Positions 15,752 to 25,000 of a stretch of 32,073 nucleotides of DNA are shown piece after piece. Positions within the stretch are counted from its first letter, which is position 1; each line of letters starts with the position of its first letter. A program made the translations under genes and the position numbers. Source of the DNA: an uncultured Lachnospiraceae bacterium (lineage in GTDB: Bacteria; Bacillota; Clostridia; Lachnospirales; Lachnospiraceae); the NCBI GenBank assembly GCA_948441955.1, contig CAOJQZ010000025.1, positions 1 through 32,073 on the forward strand, written 5' to 3'. The notes under the pieces were generated by a model, which saw only the letters and a program-made list of their open reading frames with translations, had not been told where the DNA came from and searched no databases.

Positions 15752-16708
15752 CTATCCCAGGTAAACCACATCTTCTTCTGGCGGACTTGCCAGCTCATAA
15801 TTTATAAGATATAATACCGGCTGTTCATTGCCGGAAGCAGAAACATATTCAAATTCAAAGCGTGCGCGGATATGCACCCATTTTCTCAAAGGAATATCCT
15901 GTTTATCCTTCATCTTGCAGGGATAACCATAATAGCGAACATCATCCGCACAGCAGGTCATAATTTTCCGAACCGGAACAAACATATCGTCCTTCATCCC
16001 TTTTGGATGAAAGGCCTGTGCAGTAAATTCGATTTCTTTGTGGAGATACAGCTCCGGGTGATCATATGCATCCACATACCAGATACCAAAATCCCTATCC
16101 TCCACTACAATCCTGTCTCCCTTTATATTGTACGGCAGATCCTCGGCGGTAGGCTGAATAATTTTTCCATCTGTCCCTTCAAATATAAGCTGAGCCATGG
16201 GGTTCTGTACCTTCAGCGCCCGACGGAAGCCAGACCGGTCTGTCCCTTCCGGACATCGGTTTATAACAATCAGCTCTGATTCTGTAAGCTGCTCCATCAG
16301 AACATTCCGCATATTTTTCAGGTATATGTCCAGTGTTGTGCCATTTACAGTAGAATACACGCCTTGAAGCTGCCAGGTACGAGGATACTTTATGGTCAGA
16401 AGATCTTCAAGCTTCCACATACCGTTATATTCAATTACGATCTGGGACGGACGGTAATTTTTCTCACAGTTTTTAAAAAATTCTGCATTTAGCTGCTCGG
16501 GTTCCTCTATATTTAAAACGGCCATTTCCTTTGAATGAAGGAATTCTGCCGAATATTCCTCCTCTCCTTCCTCACAGAGAAGTAAAAGCGTAAGTCCTGG
16601 CTCTATCCAGTCCTGCTCCATCAGTGTTTCTTTTACAAGTGTCGTTTTCCCACTGTCCAAAAATCCGGTCACTACAAATACCGGCGTCGGCGCCTGTCCA
16701 AACATCAT
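15752..16708 (-). CDS. CobW/G3E-like P-loop GTPase with degenerate metal motif and extra C-terminal domain
   Basis: The 318-residue protein has a Walker A motif GFLDSGKTT (15-23), VIEYNGMW (91-98) where the family has IEPSG, and VINRCPEG (148-155) as the guanine-specificity motif. The CxCC metal motif of true CobW/ZNG1 metallochaperones is absent; CEEGEEEYSAEF follows instead. The C-terminal part (about 195-318) contains MFVPVRKIMTCCADDVRYYGYPC, which resembles the FVxRxVxTCCAAD segment of YcgQ/DUF1980 (TIGR03943) proteins. The start is the ATG at 16708, with AGAGGG 5 bases upstream (or 16705, spacing 8). It follows the other GTPase gene by 26 bases, in one operon. A partner role in metal delivery is inferred. 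Confidence 0.75.
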   Translation of the reverse strand: MMFGQAPTPVFVVTGFLDSGKTTLVKETLMEQDWIEPGLTLLLLCEEGEEEYSAEFLHSKEMAVLNIEEPEQLNAEFFKNCEKNYRPSQIVIEYNGMWKLEDLLTIKYPRTWQLQGVYSTVNGTTLDIYLKNMRNVLMEQLTESELIVINRCPEGTDRSGFRRALKVQNPMAQLIFEGTDGKIIQPTAEDLPYNIKGDRIVVEDRDFGIWYVDAYDHPELYLHKEIEFTAQAFHPKGMKDDMFVPVRKIMTCCADDVRYYGYPCKMKDKQDIPLRKWVHIRARFEFEYVSASGNEQPVLYLINYELASPPEEDVVYLG

Positions 16709-16734
16709 ATAGTCCCTCTTTCTGAAAATGCCTT

Positions 16735-17742
16735 CTATATATGAAATAATTTCAAAAGTTCCTCTTCTTTTAAATCTGTCCCAATTACGCACAGAAGGCC
16801 TGTATAGTCAGCCTGACTGTTTCGGATCTCGTGCTCCTCCGGCACAAGGTCAAACTGCTTCCATGTTCCGTCTTCCATAGCAATAATACCCTTAGCTCGC
16901 AAAATTGTACCGTAAGCTTCTGTCTCTGATAAAGCCTTTACAATATAATCCAGCTCTTCTTCTGTATACTTATGTGCTGTTTCTTTTCCCCAGCTTGTAA
17001 ATACTTCGTCTGCATGATGGTGATGCTGTTCATGATGATGGCCGTGTCCGCAGCAACCGCCTTCCCCGTGATGATGGTGATGATCATGGCCGTGTTCATG
17101 ACATTCTTCATGTCCATGATGGGTTTCCAGCAATTCTCCGATTTCGGTGCGGCGTTCAAGAGCGTGCATAACCGCTTCCTTTCCCAATTCCTCCCATTGC
17201 GTGGAGATAATTGCCGCCTTAGCATTTTCCTTCCTCAGCATCTGCACGCACTCCTCAATCTTTTCGTCCGTCATCATCTGCGTACGGCTGACAACAATTG
17301 CAGACGCATGTTTTACCTGATCCTCAAAAAACTCTCCGAAATTCTTAAGATACATCCCGGCCTTTTTCCCGTCAACAACTGTAATCCTTCCTGCAATCTC
17401 AATATCCGCGTCTTTTTTCACATCCTCTACCGCCCTTGACACATCAGACAGCTTTCCAACGCCTGAAGGTTCAATCAGCACACGGTCAGGATGATATTCT
17501 GCAATCACCTTCTGAAGAGCCTTACTAAAATCTCCCACCAGGGTACAGCAGATACAGCCGGAATTCATCTCTGTAATCTCAATTCCCGCATCCTTTAAAA
17601 ATCCGCCGTCAATGCCGATTTCTCCAAATTCGTTCTCTATCAGCACCAGCTTTTCTCCTGTAAATACTTCATGAATAAGCTTCTTGATAAATGTAGTCTT
17701 TCCTGCTCCAAGAAAACCAGAAATAATGTCTACCTTTGTCAT
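16735..17742 (-). CDS. CobW/G3E-family GTPase metallochaperone with His-rich insert
   Basis: The 335-residue protein has Walker A GFLGAGKTT (9-17), the GCICC metal motif (Cys63, Cys65, Cys66), LIEPSGVGK (89-97), and a His-rich segment at about 208-243 with some 19 His and three Cys. The CobW C-terminal domain follows (about 248-335). Proteins of this type (YciC/ZagA, YeiR, ZNG1) bind zinc or other transition metals and hand them to client enzymes using GTP hydrolysis; the metal here is not known. The start at 17742 has GGGAG 8 bases upstream. It lies 65 bases after hsdM on the same strand without a clear terminator between them, and 26 bases before the partner GTPase. I saw no convincing Zur box. 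Confidence 0.88.
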   Translation of the reverse strand: MTKVDIISGFLGAGKTTFIKKLIHEVFTGEKLVLIENEFGEIGIDGGFLKDAGIEITEMNSGCICCTLVGDFSKALQKVIAEYHPDRVLIEPSGVGKLSDVSRAVEDVKKDADIEIAGRITVVDGKKAGMYLKNFGEFFEDQVKHASAIVVSRTQMMTDEKIEECVQMLRKENAKAAIISTQWEELGKEAVMHALERRTEIGELLETHHGHEECHEHGHDHHHHHGEGGCCGHGHHHEQHHHHADEVFTSWGKETAHKYTEEELDYIVKALSETEAYGTILRAKGIIAMEDGTWKQFDLVPEEHEIRNSQADYTGLLCVIGTDLKEEELLKLFHI

Positions 17743-17807
17743 GTTAAATGCTCCCTTCTTTACTGTTTTTTATTGTTAGTCAGAATTCCTGCATGCATCT
17801 GAAACGA

Positions 17808-19607
17808 TTACCACAGCTCAGCCAGACCAAGCTCCCTTAAAAATTCATTATGCTTTTCTTTTGCATGAAAAATATCCTTCTCAATATTATCTAATTCCCT
17901 TTTTACATCTTCTAAGTTAATAATTTCTTCCTCGTCCGCCGTATTAATATAGCGGGAGATATTTAAATTAAAACCATTCTCCATAATTTCCTGCATGGAA
18001 ACGCGCCGCGAGTACTTTTTATCATCCTCTTTACGAAATTGATAAGTCTCAACAATCCTGTCTATATGTTCCGGAAGGAGAACATTTTGTCGTTTGCCTT
18101 TCTCGTAATACCCGCTTGCATTAATAAACAACACGTCATCTGATTTTCTGCACTTTTTAAGTACAAGGATACAAACTGGTATTCCAGTAGAAAAGAATAG
18201 GTTTGCAGGTAACCCTATAATCGTATCAATACTGCCGTCTTTCAGTAATTTCGTTCTGATTCTTTCTTCTACGCCGCCGCGGAACAAAACGCCATGAGGC
18301 AGTATAATTGCCATTGTTCCATCATCGCTTAAGAAGTGGAAGCCGTGCAGCAGAAAAGCAAAATCCGCCGCGGACTTTGGCGCAAGCCCATAGTTTTTAA
18401 AACGAAAATCTTCCGCAAGCGTATCGTCCGGTTCCCATCGATAGCTAAACGGGGGATTGGCTACGACTGCATCAAATTTTAACTTTTTAGCCGGATTCAT
18501 CTCGCTCAGTATGGGCCAGTCATTTGTCAGCGAGTCACCGTGGAAAATCCGAAATTCAGAATCTTTAAAGCCATGCAGCAGCATATTCATACGGGCAAGG
18601 TTATACGTTGTAATGTTTTTTTCCTGCCCATAGATCTGACCGATACCATTTGGCTCCAGTTGCTTTTTAACATTAATAAGCAGTGAGCCGGAGCCGCAGG
18701 CAAAGTCTAAAAGATTGTTGATAAAAGGCTTTTTACCATTTGGGGGATCCTGACTGTCCAGTATTACAATGCGGGAAAGGATCGTGGATATTTGCTGCGG
18801 CGTATAAAATTCCCCGGCCTTTTTTCCCGATCCGGCGGCAAACTGCTCTATTAAATATTCATAAGCATTCCCCAGAAGATCCGTTTCATTTGTAAAAGCA
18901 GCAAGCCCTTCCGCAATTTGCGTTATGATTGAACAGAGCATGGCATTGCGTGCTTCATAGTTTTTCCCAAGCTTTTCAGAGTCAAGATTGACCTCGGAAA
19001 ACAGCCCGCGGAAAGTACTGTCAAAGGATTCATTTTCAATAAATTTAAAGCCCTTTTGTAAAATTCTTAAAAGCTCTCTACTTTGTGTTCTTGCTAATTC
19101 ATATATATTGCTCCATAAATAGTAAGGCTTTATAACAAAGTGAATCTTTTTCCGCATTTGTCTTTCAAACATACTTACCTGATCTAAATTTTGAATATAC
19201 CAAATTCCAAGGGGAGTTACTTTCCCTCTTTCAAGCAAATCAAATAAAATTTCATATTCATCAATCTGTGTCTGCCGCGCTTTTTGAATAATTTTTTTAT
19301 CTGTTTCATTTTCTTTTACCGGAAGTTGATCTACAGGCAACGCCTCGAAATAATCAATTACCTGTTGTTTCAGCTCCTTTACTGTTTCACTATACGCTTT
19401 AGCGGCGGCTTCTATAGCCTTTTCACAATTCGTATAGTCTCTTCCCAGCTCTTTTTTTGCGGCGGTTTCATAATTATCAGAAAGATAACGCAGGAAAAGA
19501 AATGACAGCATATAATCGCGGAAGTCATCCGCATTCATTGCTCCACGAAGTTTATCGGCAATCCCCCAAAGCGTTTTTCCTAATTCTTTTTGCTGTGTGT
19601 CATTCAT
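17808..19607 (-). CDS. hsdM: Type I restriction-modification system, methyltransferase subunit
   Basis: The 599-residue protein has an HsdM N-terminal helical domain (about 5-160, starting LGKTLWGIADKLRG), AdoMet-binding motif I DFACGSGSL (301-309), and catalytic motif IV NPPFSYRW (384-391), typical of N6-adenine methyltransferases. It works with HsdS to methylate the target and with HsdR to restrict. It is the last gene of the operon, starting 9 bases after the PrrC-like gene; the RBS is AGAGG. In classical loci hsdM is next to hsdS. Here the anticodon nuclease gene lies between them, and hsdR comes first. The gene is intact. Confidence 0.96.
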   Translation of the reverse strand: MNDTQQKELGKTLWGIADKLRGAMNADDFRDYMLSFLFLRYLSDNYETAAKKELGRDYTNCEKAIEAAAKAYSETVKELKQQVIDYFEALPVDQLPVKENETDKKIIQKARQTQIDEYEILFDLLERGKVTPLGIWYIQNLDQVSMFERQMRKKIHFVIKPYYLWSNIYELARTQSRELLRILQKGFKFIENESFDSTFRGLFSEVNLDSEKLGKNYEARNAMLCSIITQIAEGLAAFTNETDLLGNAYEYLIEQFAAGSGKKAGEFYTPQQISTILSRIVILDSQDPPNGKKPFINNLLDFACGSGSLLINVKKQLEPNGIGQIYGQEKNITTYNLARMNMLLHGFKDSEFRIFHGDSLTNDWPILSEMNPAKKLKFDAVVANPPFSYRWEPDDTLAEDFRFKNYGLAPKSAADFAFLLHGFHFLSDDGTMAIILPHGVLFRGGVEERIRTKLLKDGSIDTIIGLPANLFFSTGIPVCILVLKKCRKSDDVLFINASGYYEKGKRQNVLLPEHIDRIVETYQFRKEDDKKYSRRVSMQEIMENGFNLNISRYINTADEEEIINLEDVKRELDNIEKDIFHAKEKHNEFLRELGLAELW

Positions 19608-19616
19608 AGTTTACCT

Positions 19617-20738
19617 CTATTCTTCTGAAAATAAGTCATTATTAAATTTATAATTTTCCATAAACCCATTCAATATCTTTTTGAAAATTTCCTTATTGTC
19701 GTCAACCATTTCAACAGGATTAAATATCGAATGATTTCCATGACTCAGTAAATTTACCATTCGTGCATAGATGACTCCGTCTAAATCATCTTCCTCTCGT
19801 TTTATACAAGCGGAAAAATTATCAAATCCGTGAAATGCTGCTGTTTTCTCAAGAATATTCCTCAAAATATTAAAGTGATAGGTGTAAATCTTCCCGCTGT
19901 CTGCAGCCCTTTTTAATTCCTTTAATAAAGCAATATGGTGGAAAAACGGAGTATCTCCCGTATTTTTTACTATATATCTGCCTGTTTCCTTATTAAAGCT
20001 TAAAAACCGGCATGCCGTATTTTCTCTTCTCAGCTCATTATACATCACATTAAAAAACAACGTATGGTGGGTAGAAATAACCGCTTTGAGCCGGCAGTCC
20101 TTCAGCAGTCCTGCCAGCTGGCATGCCACCGCTACAACATTGTTATCGTCCAGAGAGGAGACAGGATCATCTATGTAAATATATTTGACCCATGCGTAGG
20201 ACAGAGCCTCAAGCTTCACCAGCTGCACAATGGCAAGGAAGAAACACCAGATAAACAAATTTTCTTCACCACGGGAGATTTTAATTCCAGCAACAGTCTC
20301 TGTCCTTCCTCTATTTTCAATTTCCCGCGAAAAACTGACATATCCCTCTTCATAATTAATCGTAAAATCAAAATCAGCATGAACCCGCAGGAATTCCCGT
20401 ATACGAGTTTCCATTTCAAGGTCTCTTAAGCCATCAAAAAAACGAGAACTTGTATTAAAACGCAGATACCTGTCCGTATCGAATTCCAAATCATTGTTCC
20501 AGGTAAAAAGATCCTCTGTAAAGGCATTATAATACAGTGTATCTCGTGTTCTTTCCTCGCTGCCGCGGACTTTTCTTTTGCCCAAATCTTTAAATTCTCC
20601 TGAAAGCCTGGTTTTCCCTGTGCCGTTATAAGCAAAAAGGAGAAAATAATTTTTTGTGTCAAGCGTATCTCCCGTACCAAGTGTATCACGGATGTTTCGT
20701 GCCAATCCTTTCAAATTTGTAAACCTTTTTGTACTCAT
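19617..20738 (-). CDS. prrC: PrrC-family anticodon nuclease embedded in the type I R-M operon
   Basis: The 373-residue protein is close in length to E. coli PrrC (396). The ATPase half shows Walker A AYNGTGKT (36-43), the PrrC-typical YYNAFTEDLFTWNNDL (69-84), ABC-like signature SRGEEN (155-160), Walker B YIYIDDPVSSLDD (186-198) and the H-loop STHH (222-225). The C-terminal nuclease half has Arg293 and Glu297 in ILRNILEKTA and His333 in LLSHGNHS, corresponding to the R320/E324/H356 triad of PrrC. Family members cleave tRNA in the anticodon loop, are held silent by the R-M complex, and act when a phage disarms it. Residues 258-268 (KNTGDTPFFHH) align with the LysRS-like recognition peptide of PrrC but differ, so the tRNA target is open. 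The start overlaps the hsdS stop (ATGA), with a strong GAGGAGGTGA ribosome site inside hsdS. Confidence 0.92.
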   Translation of the reverse strand: MSTKRFTNLKGLARNIRDTLGTGDTLDTKNYFLLFAYNGTGKTRLSGEFKDLGKRKVRGSEERTRDTLYYNAFTEDLFTWNNDLEFDTDRYLRFNTSSRFFDGLRDLEMETRIREFLRVHADFDFTINYEEGYVSFSREIENRGRTETVAGIKISRGEENLFIWCFFLAIVQLVKLEALSYAWVKYIYIDDPVSSLDDNNVVAVACQLAGLLKDCRLKAVISTHHTLFFNVMYNELRRENTACRFLSFNKETGRYIVKNTGDTPFFHHIALLKELKRAADSGKIYTYHFNILRNILEKTAAFHGFDNFSACIKREEDDLDGVIYARMVNLLSHGNHSIFNPVEMVDDNKEIFKKILNGFMENYKFNNDLFSEE

Positions 20739-22015
20739 CGGCTCACCTCCTCGATTGAGGGGAAAAGTCCTTGCATGAGACCCTTTTTGTATTGTTTTAA
20801 GGCCTCAATTTTTTTTGTCTGTGCAGAAAGCAATTCCTCAGCAGAACAAAAAAAGTCCGCAATCTTCTGCTGTTCATTGATTTGAGGCAGCGCTATCCTA
20901 AAACTGCTCAAAACCTCTTTCGTAATCGTTTTAATCGTCCCCCCGGGTGCTCTTTTCTTCTCTGCCTCAAATAATAACTGCAGCGAGTAAGCAATAAACC
21001 TTTTATCAATGTCAATATAAAATTTTTCAAATAAAAGCAGTGTCCTGTCAATGTATGCGTCAAATTGAGTGATTGCAACGCGCCCGATTGAACCCTGAAT
21101 TGTAACAATAACAGTCCCGGCAGGGATAAAAACGCTTTGTTTTTTTGCCAGCTCGCTGATCTTATTTTTGGTGTCTTCTTTTACTTTCATATTGTCCCCG
21201 ACATCAAACACCTGAATAAAAGGCATCCCCTTTTTTTCATCATACCACTTATCTAAGCCATACGGCTGGGGAAAGCTTCCTCTTCTAAAATTGGCGAGTT
21301 CTGATAGTGTGACACTTTTCCAGTCAATATCGTGTCTAAACTCCGGAAATCTCCACTCCGGAACATTTGTCCCCTCAGCAGGGAAGAGCTTTTGCATGAA
21401 CCCCTTTTTGTAGTCTTTCAGCGCCGACAGCTTTTTCTCTTCTGCAATAATTAAATCATCAAGTACTGCTAAGCAGTCAGCGATTCTTAGCTGCTCTGCT
21501 GGCTCAGGCAAAGCAACCGGCATATTCCATAAGTGTTTTGGATTAACACTTAACGCTCCATGGGCACGGGATCCGGCCTCAATATATTTTCGCAGCCATG
21601 CTCCATGATAGTTATTTTGAAAAAGCTGGTTGAAAAATCCAGGGTCGCATTGTTTGGCAGTAATTCGGAAGCATGTGAAAATACTATTTGGCAAAGCGGC
21701 TTCTTCGTAGTCTGTCAGCATAGAAATATAGCCTTCTGGAAATAATTTTGTTGCGCTTTTGTTATAAGCGAAATCATTTTTTTTAATCACATAGTAGTGT
21801 TTGTAGGCATTACCGGCGATTTCTCTTCCAAATTTCTCTATCTGAGGCACAAGACCTATGCCTGAGGTAACACTCATAAGCATATATTTGTTTGATCCGG
21901 CACGCTTTTTTATAGGAACGCTTAGTTCCCCTAATTTATAAACATTCCATTCTGGCTTATCTTTAAATTGGCAGAACCTTAACTTAGGAACAATCGTTTT
22001 ACTTTTCTCATTCAT
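20735..22015 (-). CDS. hsdS: Type I restriction-modification system, specificity subunit
   Basis: The 426-residue protein has two target-recognition domains (about 15-165 and 225-370), each followed by a conserved helical spacer: EQLRIADCLAVLDDLIIAEEKK...KDYKKGFMQKLFP in the centre and EQQKIADFFCSAEELLSAQTKK...KQYKKGLMQGLFPS at the end. Each domain reads half of a bipartite DNA site; the site cannot be read from sequence. The ATG overlaps the end of hsdR by 8 bases and the stop overlaps the prrC start by 4, so translation is coupled. No second partial hsdS or recombinase for shuffling is present nearby. Confidence 0.95.
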   Translation of the reverse strand: MNEKSKTIVPKLRFCQFKDKPEWNVYKLGELSVPIKKRAGSNKYMLMSVTSGIGLVPQIEKFGREIAGNAYKHYYVIKKNDFAYNKSATKLFPEGYISMLTDYEEAALPNSIFTCFRITAKQCDPGFFNQLFQNNYHGAWLRKYIEAGSRAHGALSVNPKHLWNMPVALPEPAEQLRIADCLAVLDDLIIAEEKKLSALKDYKKGFMQKLFPAEGTNVPEWRFPEFRHDIDWKSVTLSELANFRRGSFPQPYGLDKWYDEKKGMPFIQVFDVGDNMKVKEDTKNKISELAKKQSVFIPAGTVIVTIQGSIGRVAITQFDAYIDRTLLLFEKFYIDIDKRFIAYSLQLLFEAEKKRAPGGTIKTITKEVLSSFRIALPQINEQQKIADFFCSAEELLSAQTKKIEALKQYKKGLMQGLFPSIEEVSR

Positions 22016-25000
22016 ACGCTTTTAACCCCACAATTTCCTGTCCTCCGGCTAATTTTTTGAGTAATGGTATCAGATCATCCATAAGTTCTAATTCCTTCCT
22101 GGTTCTGTCCCGCCAGCTGAGATCCAGCGGCTCTAATAAATCACCTAGCTTTTCTCCGTCAAAAATCTTTCTTTCCATAATAGCATCAACAAACGCCTGT
22201 AAAAATTCTGTCTCAATTCCATGCTTCCTGGAGAGCGCAGCAAGTTCATTTACTGACTTTTCGGTTTTGAACTTTTTATAACCCTCCATTACTTCCTGCT
22301 CCGTAAGCCCCCTGTTACCCTCGAAGGTTTTTATATATTTATCCAGCTCTTCGATATATTCCTCAATATCCCTGCGTTCTTCCATCAAATTAGAGGTTGA
22401 CGCAATGAGGGCTGCCAGTTCTTTTTTCGTCATCTTTTCTTTCTTTGGAACATCGGGCTGCGTATATTTCGAAAGAAGTGACATGATATAGTCATAATCA
22501 ATAATGGCCGAGGAAAACAGAACAAACTCAAAATCAATCTGTTCTGCTTCGGGAACCTGGTTCGAAGTATTTTTGTCCTGCTGCTCCCTTAATCTTTCGG
22601 CTGTTTCAAGATAACCCCCCTGGAACGCCCGCAAAGTGTCCGCAGGCAGCATCCCGGCAATGACAGCCGTCTGTTCTTCTTTTATTTCAGTATATTGATC
22701 AAGCTGTGTTTTCAGGCGCTGCACTTCTTTAAACTTATTAATAAATTCCCCGCGGGCAGTATCTCCCTTAAGATTACTCACCTCCTCAGGCTTACACGGA
22801 AGGCCTTGTGATTCCATAAATCTCTCAAGCGCTGCCACGGCTTTATTGAGTTTCTCAATCATAATGGAGGCCGGCTCTACAAGCCAGATTTCTTTTACCT
22901 TTTCAGCGTTTTCCTTGCCGGAAAAAAGCTCAATCGCATTATCAACCTCTTTTTCCTGCCCTCTGAAGTCAATAATATTTCCATAAGGTTTTGTAGTATT
23001 CAGCACGCGGTTGGTTCTTGAAAAAGCCTGGATCAAACCATGCTGTCTTAGGTTCTTATCTACATACAATGTGTTTACATACTTAGAATCAAAACCAGTT
23101 AACAGCATATCAACAACGATAACAATATCTATTTTATTTTCACGGGGATAATCGGTATTGCTATATTGTTGATCTTTGATTCGTTTCTGTATATCCTGAT
23201 AATATAAATCAAATTCATTTATACTGTGGCTTGTACCATATTTCTCATTATAATTTTTTATAATCGCTTTCAGCGCCGCCTTTTTTTTGCCGGGATTTTC
23301 CTGGTTATCAGCCTTTTCCTGCTCAAGGTCTTCCTGAAGCTGTTTTACATCCTTATTCCCCTCTGCCGGCGGAGAAAAAACACAGGCAATGTTAAGAGAA
23401 ATAAAATTTTCTTGTTCTTTTTTTATTTTTTCCTGCAGTACCTTAAACAATTCAAAATATTCAATTGCGTCATTAATGGACGCCGTAGCAAAAATGGCAT
23501 TATAGCGCCGGTTATAAGTGGAAGCATCATGTTTTGAAATAATTGCTTCAACAATTTTCTTCTTGCTGGATATAGCGTTTGCTTTAGCCGCCTTTTGCCA
23601 ATCGTCAGGTTTAAAATAATCGATATGAAAACGTAATACATTACCATCTTCAATTGCATTGGTAATCGTATAGGAGTGAAGCTCCTGTTGGAAAACATCC
23701 TTTGTTGTTCTGTAGGATCCTATGATACCGTCTATTTGTTTATAAGTGGAATTCTCCTCAAAAATTGGTGTTCCTGTAAATCCAAAAAGCTGTGCCTTCG
23801 GAAAGAAATTCTTGATTGCATCATGGTTCTCTCCAAATTGAGATCGGTGACATTCGTCAAAAATAATAACAATCCTCTTGTTTTGGAGTTTTGCCAGTCT
23901 TTCTTTAAAAGTCAGCTGTCCCCTTCTTTTTTTCTCCTGATTTCTTTTGCTGCCCTCATCCAAAGCCAGTCCTAATTTTTGAATAGTAGTAACAATGACT
24001 TTATCTTTATAATCATCTGATGTAAGGCGTCTGACCAGGTTTTCCGTATTGGTATTTTCCTCCACGCATCCTTCCTGAAACTTGTTAAACTCCAGCCGTG
24101 TCTGCCGATCCAAATCCTTTCTGTCCACAACAAATAAACACTTCTCAATTTCAGGATTATCTTTCAAAAGCGTTGATGCTTTAAATGACGTAAGAGTCTT
24201 CCCACTTCCAGTAGTATGCCAAATATATCCGTTTCCTCTGTTTTCATCAATACAATCTATAATGGCTTTAACTGCATAAATTTGATATGGACGCATAATC
24301 AACAGCTTTTGTTCACTTGCTGCAAGCACCATATATCTGCTTATCAATTCCCCAAGGGCGTATTTACGCAAAAAGCCTGCAGTAAAATCATAAAGATTGG
24401 ATATCTTTTTATTATCTCTGTCGGCAAATTCATATATAGGCAAAAACCTTTCATCTGCATGAAAGCAGAAATGTTTTGTATGATTATTCGCAAAATAATA
24501 GGTTCTGGTCTCGTTACTTACAATAAAAAGCTGCATAAAGCAAAGCAATGAATTTGTGTAGCCGTTTTCAGGATCATTTTTGTAATTAACAATTTGCTCC
24601 ATAGCTTTTTTCGGTGTGATTTGCAAAGTTTTTAGCTGAATTTGAACAACAGGAATACCATTGATAAGAATAATCACATCATAGCGGTGATTACTGTTTT
24701 CTGAATAAATCCTCAGCTGATGGATGATTTCAAATTCGTTTTTACACCAATCTTTTGTATTTATAAGCGTATATTGCAGCGGTGTGTCATCATCACGTTG
24801 AAAAGTGTTCATCTCACGCAGGGCTTTGGCGGCAGCATATACATCGGAGGTTATAATACTGTCCCGCAGACGTGTAAATTCAGAATTACTCAGCCTGACA
24901 CGGTTCAATCTCTCAAAATGCTCTCTGAAATTAACTTCAAGGGAAGCTTTATCTCGAATATCTTCACGATATTTGTATTTTAAATCCTGCAGCTTTTTAA

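Noticed and set aside
16938..17439. Alternative-frame and antisense ORFs over the His-rich tract
   Set aside because: They arise from the CAT/CAC repeat (Met- or Ile-rich translations) and lack ribosome sites; the GTPase frame is clearly the coding one.
17743..17807. Zur-type operator before the CobW genes
   Set aside because: Only a partial CGATTACC match is visible without the second half-site; not enough to call.
19617..20738. The ATPase between hsdS and hsdM as a generic AAA or SMC-like protein
   Set aside because: It is too short for RloC/SMC types and carries PrrC-specific segments (NAFTEDLF, DDPVSSLDD) plus the nuclease triad.
20735..22015. Phase-variable hsdS shuffling
   Set aside because: Only one complete hsdS is present, with no inverted partial copy or recombinase in the window.
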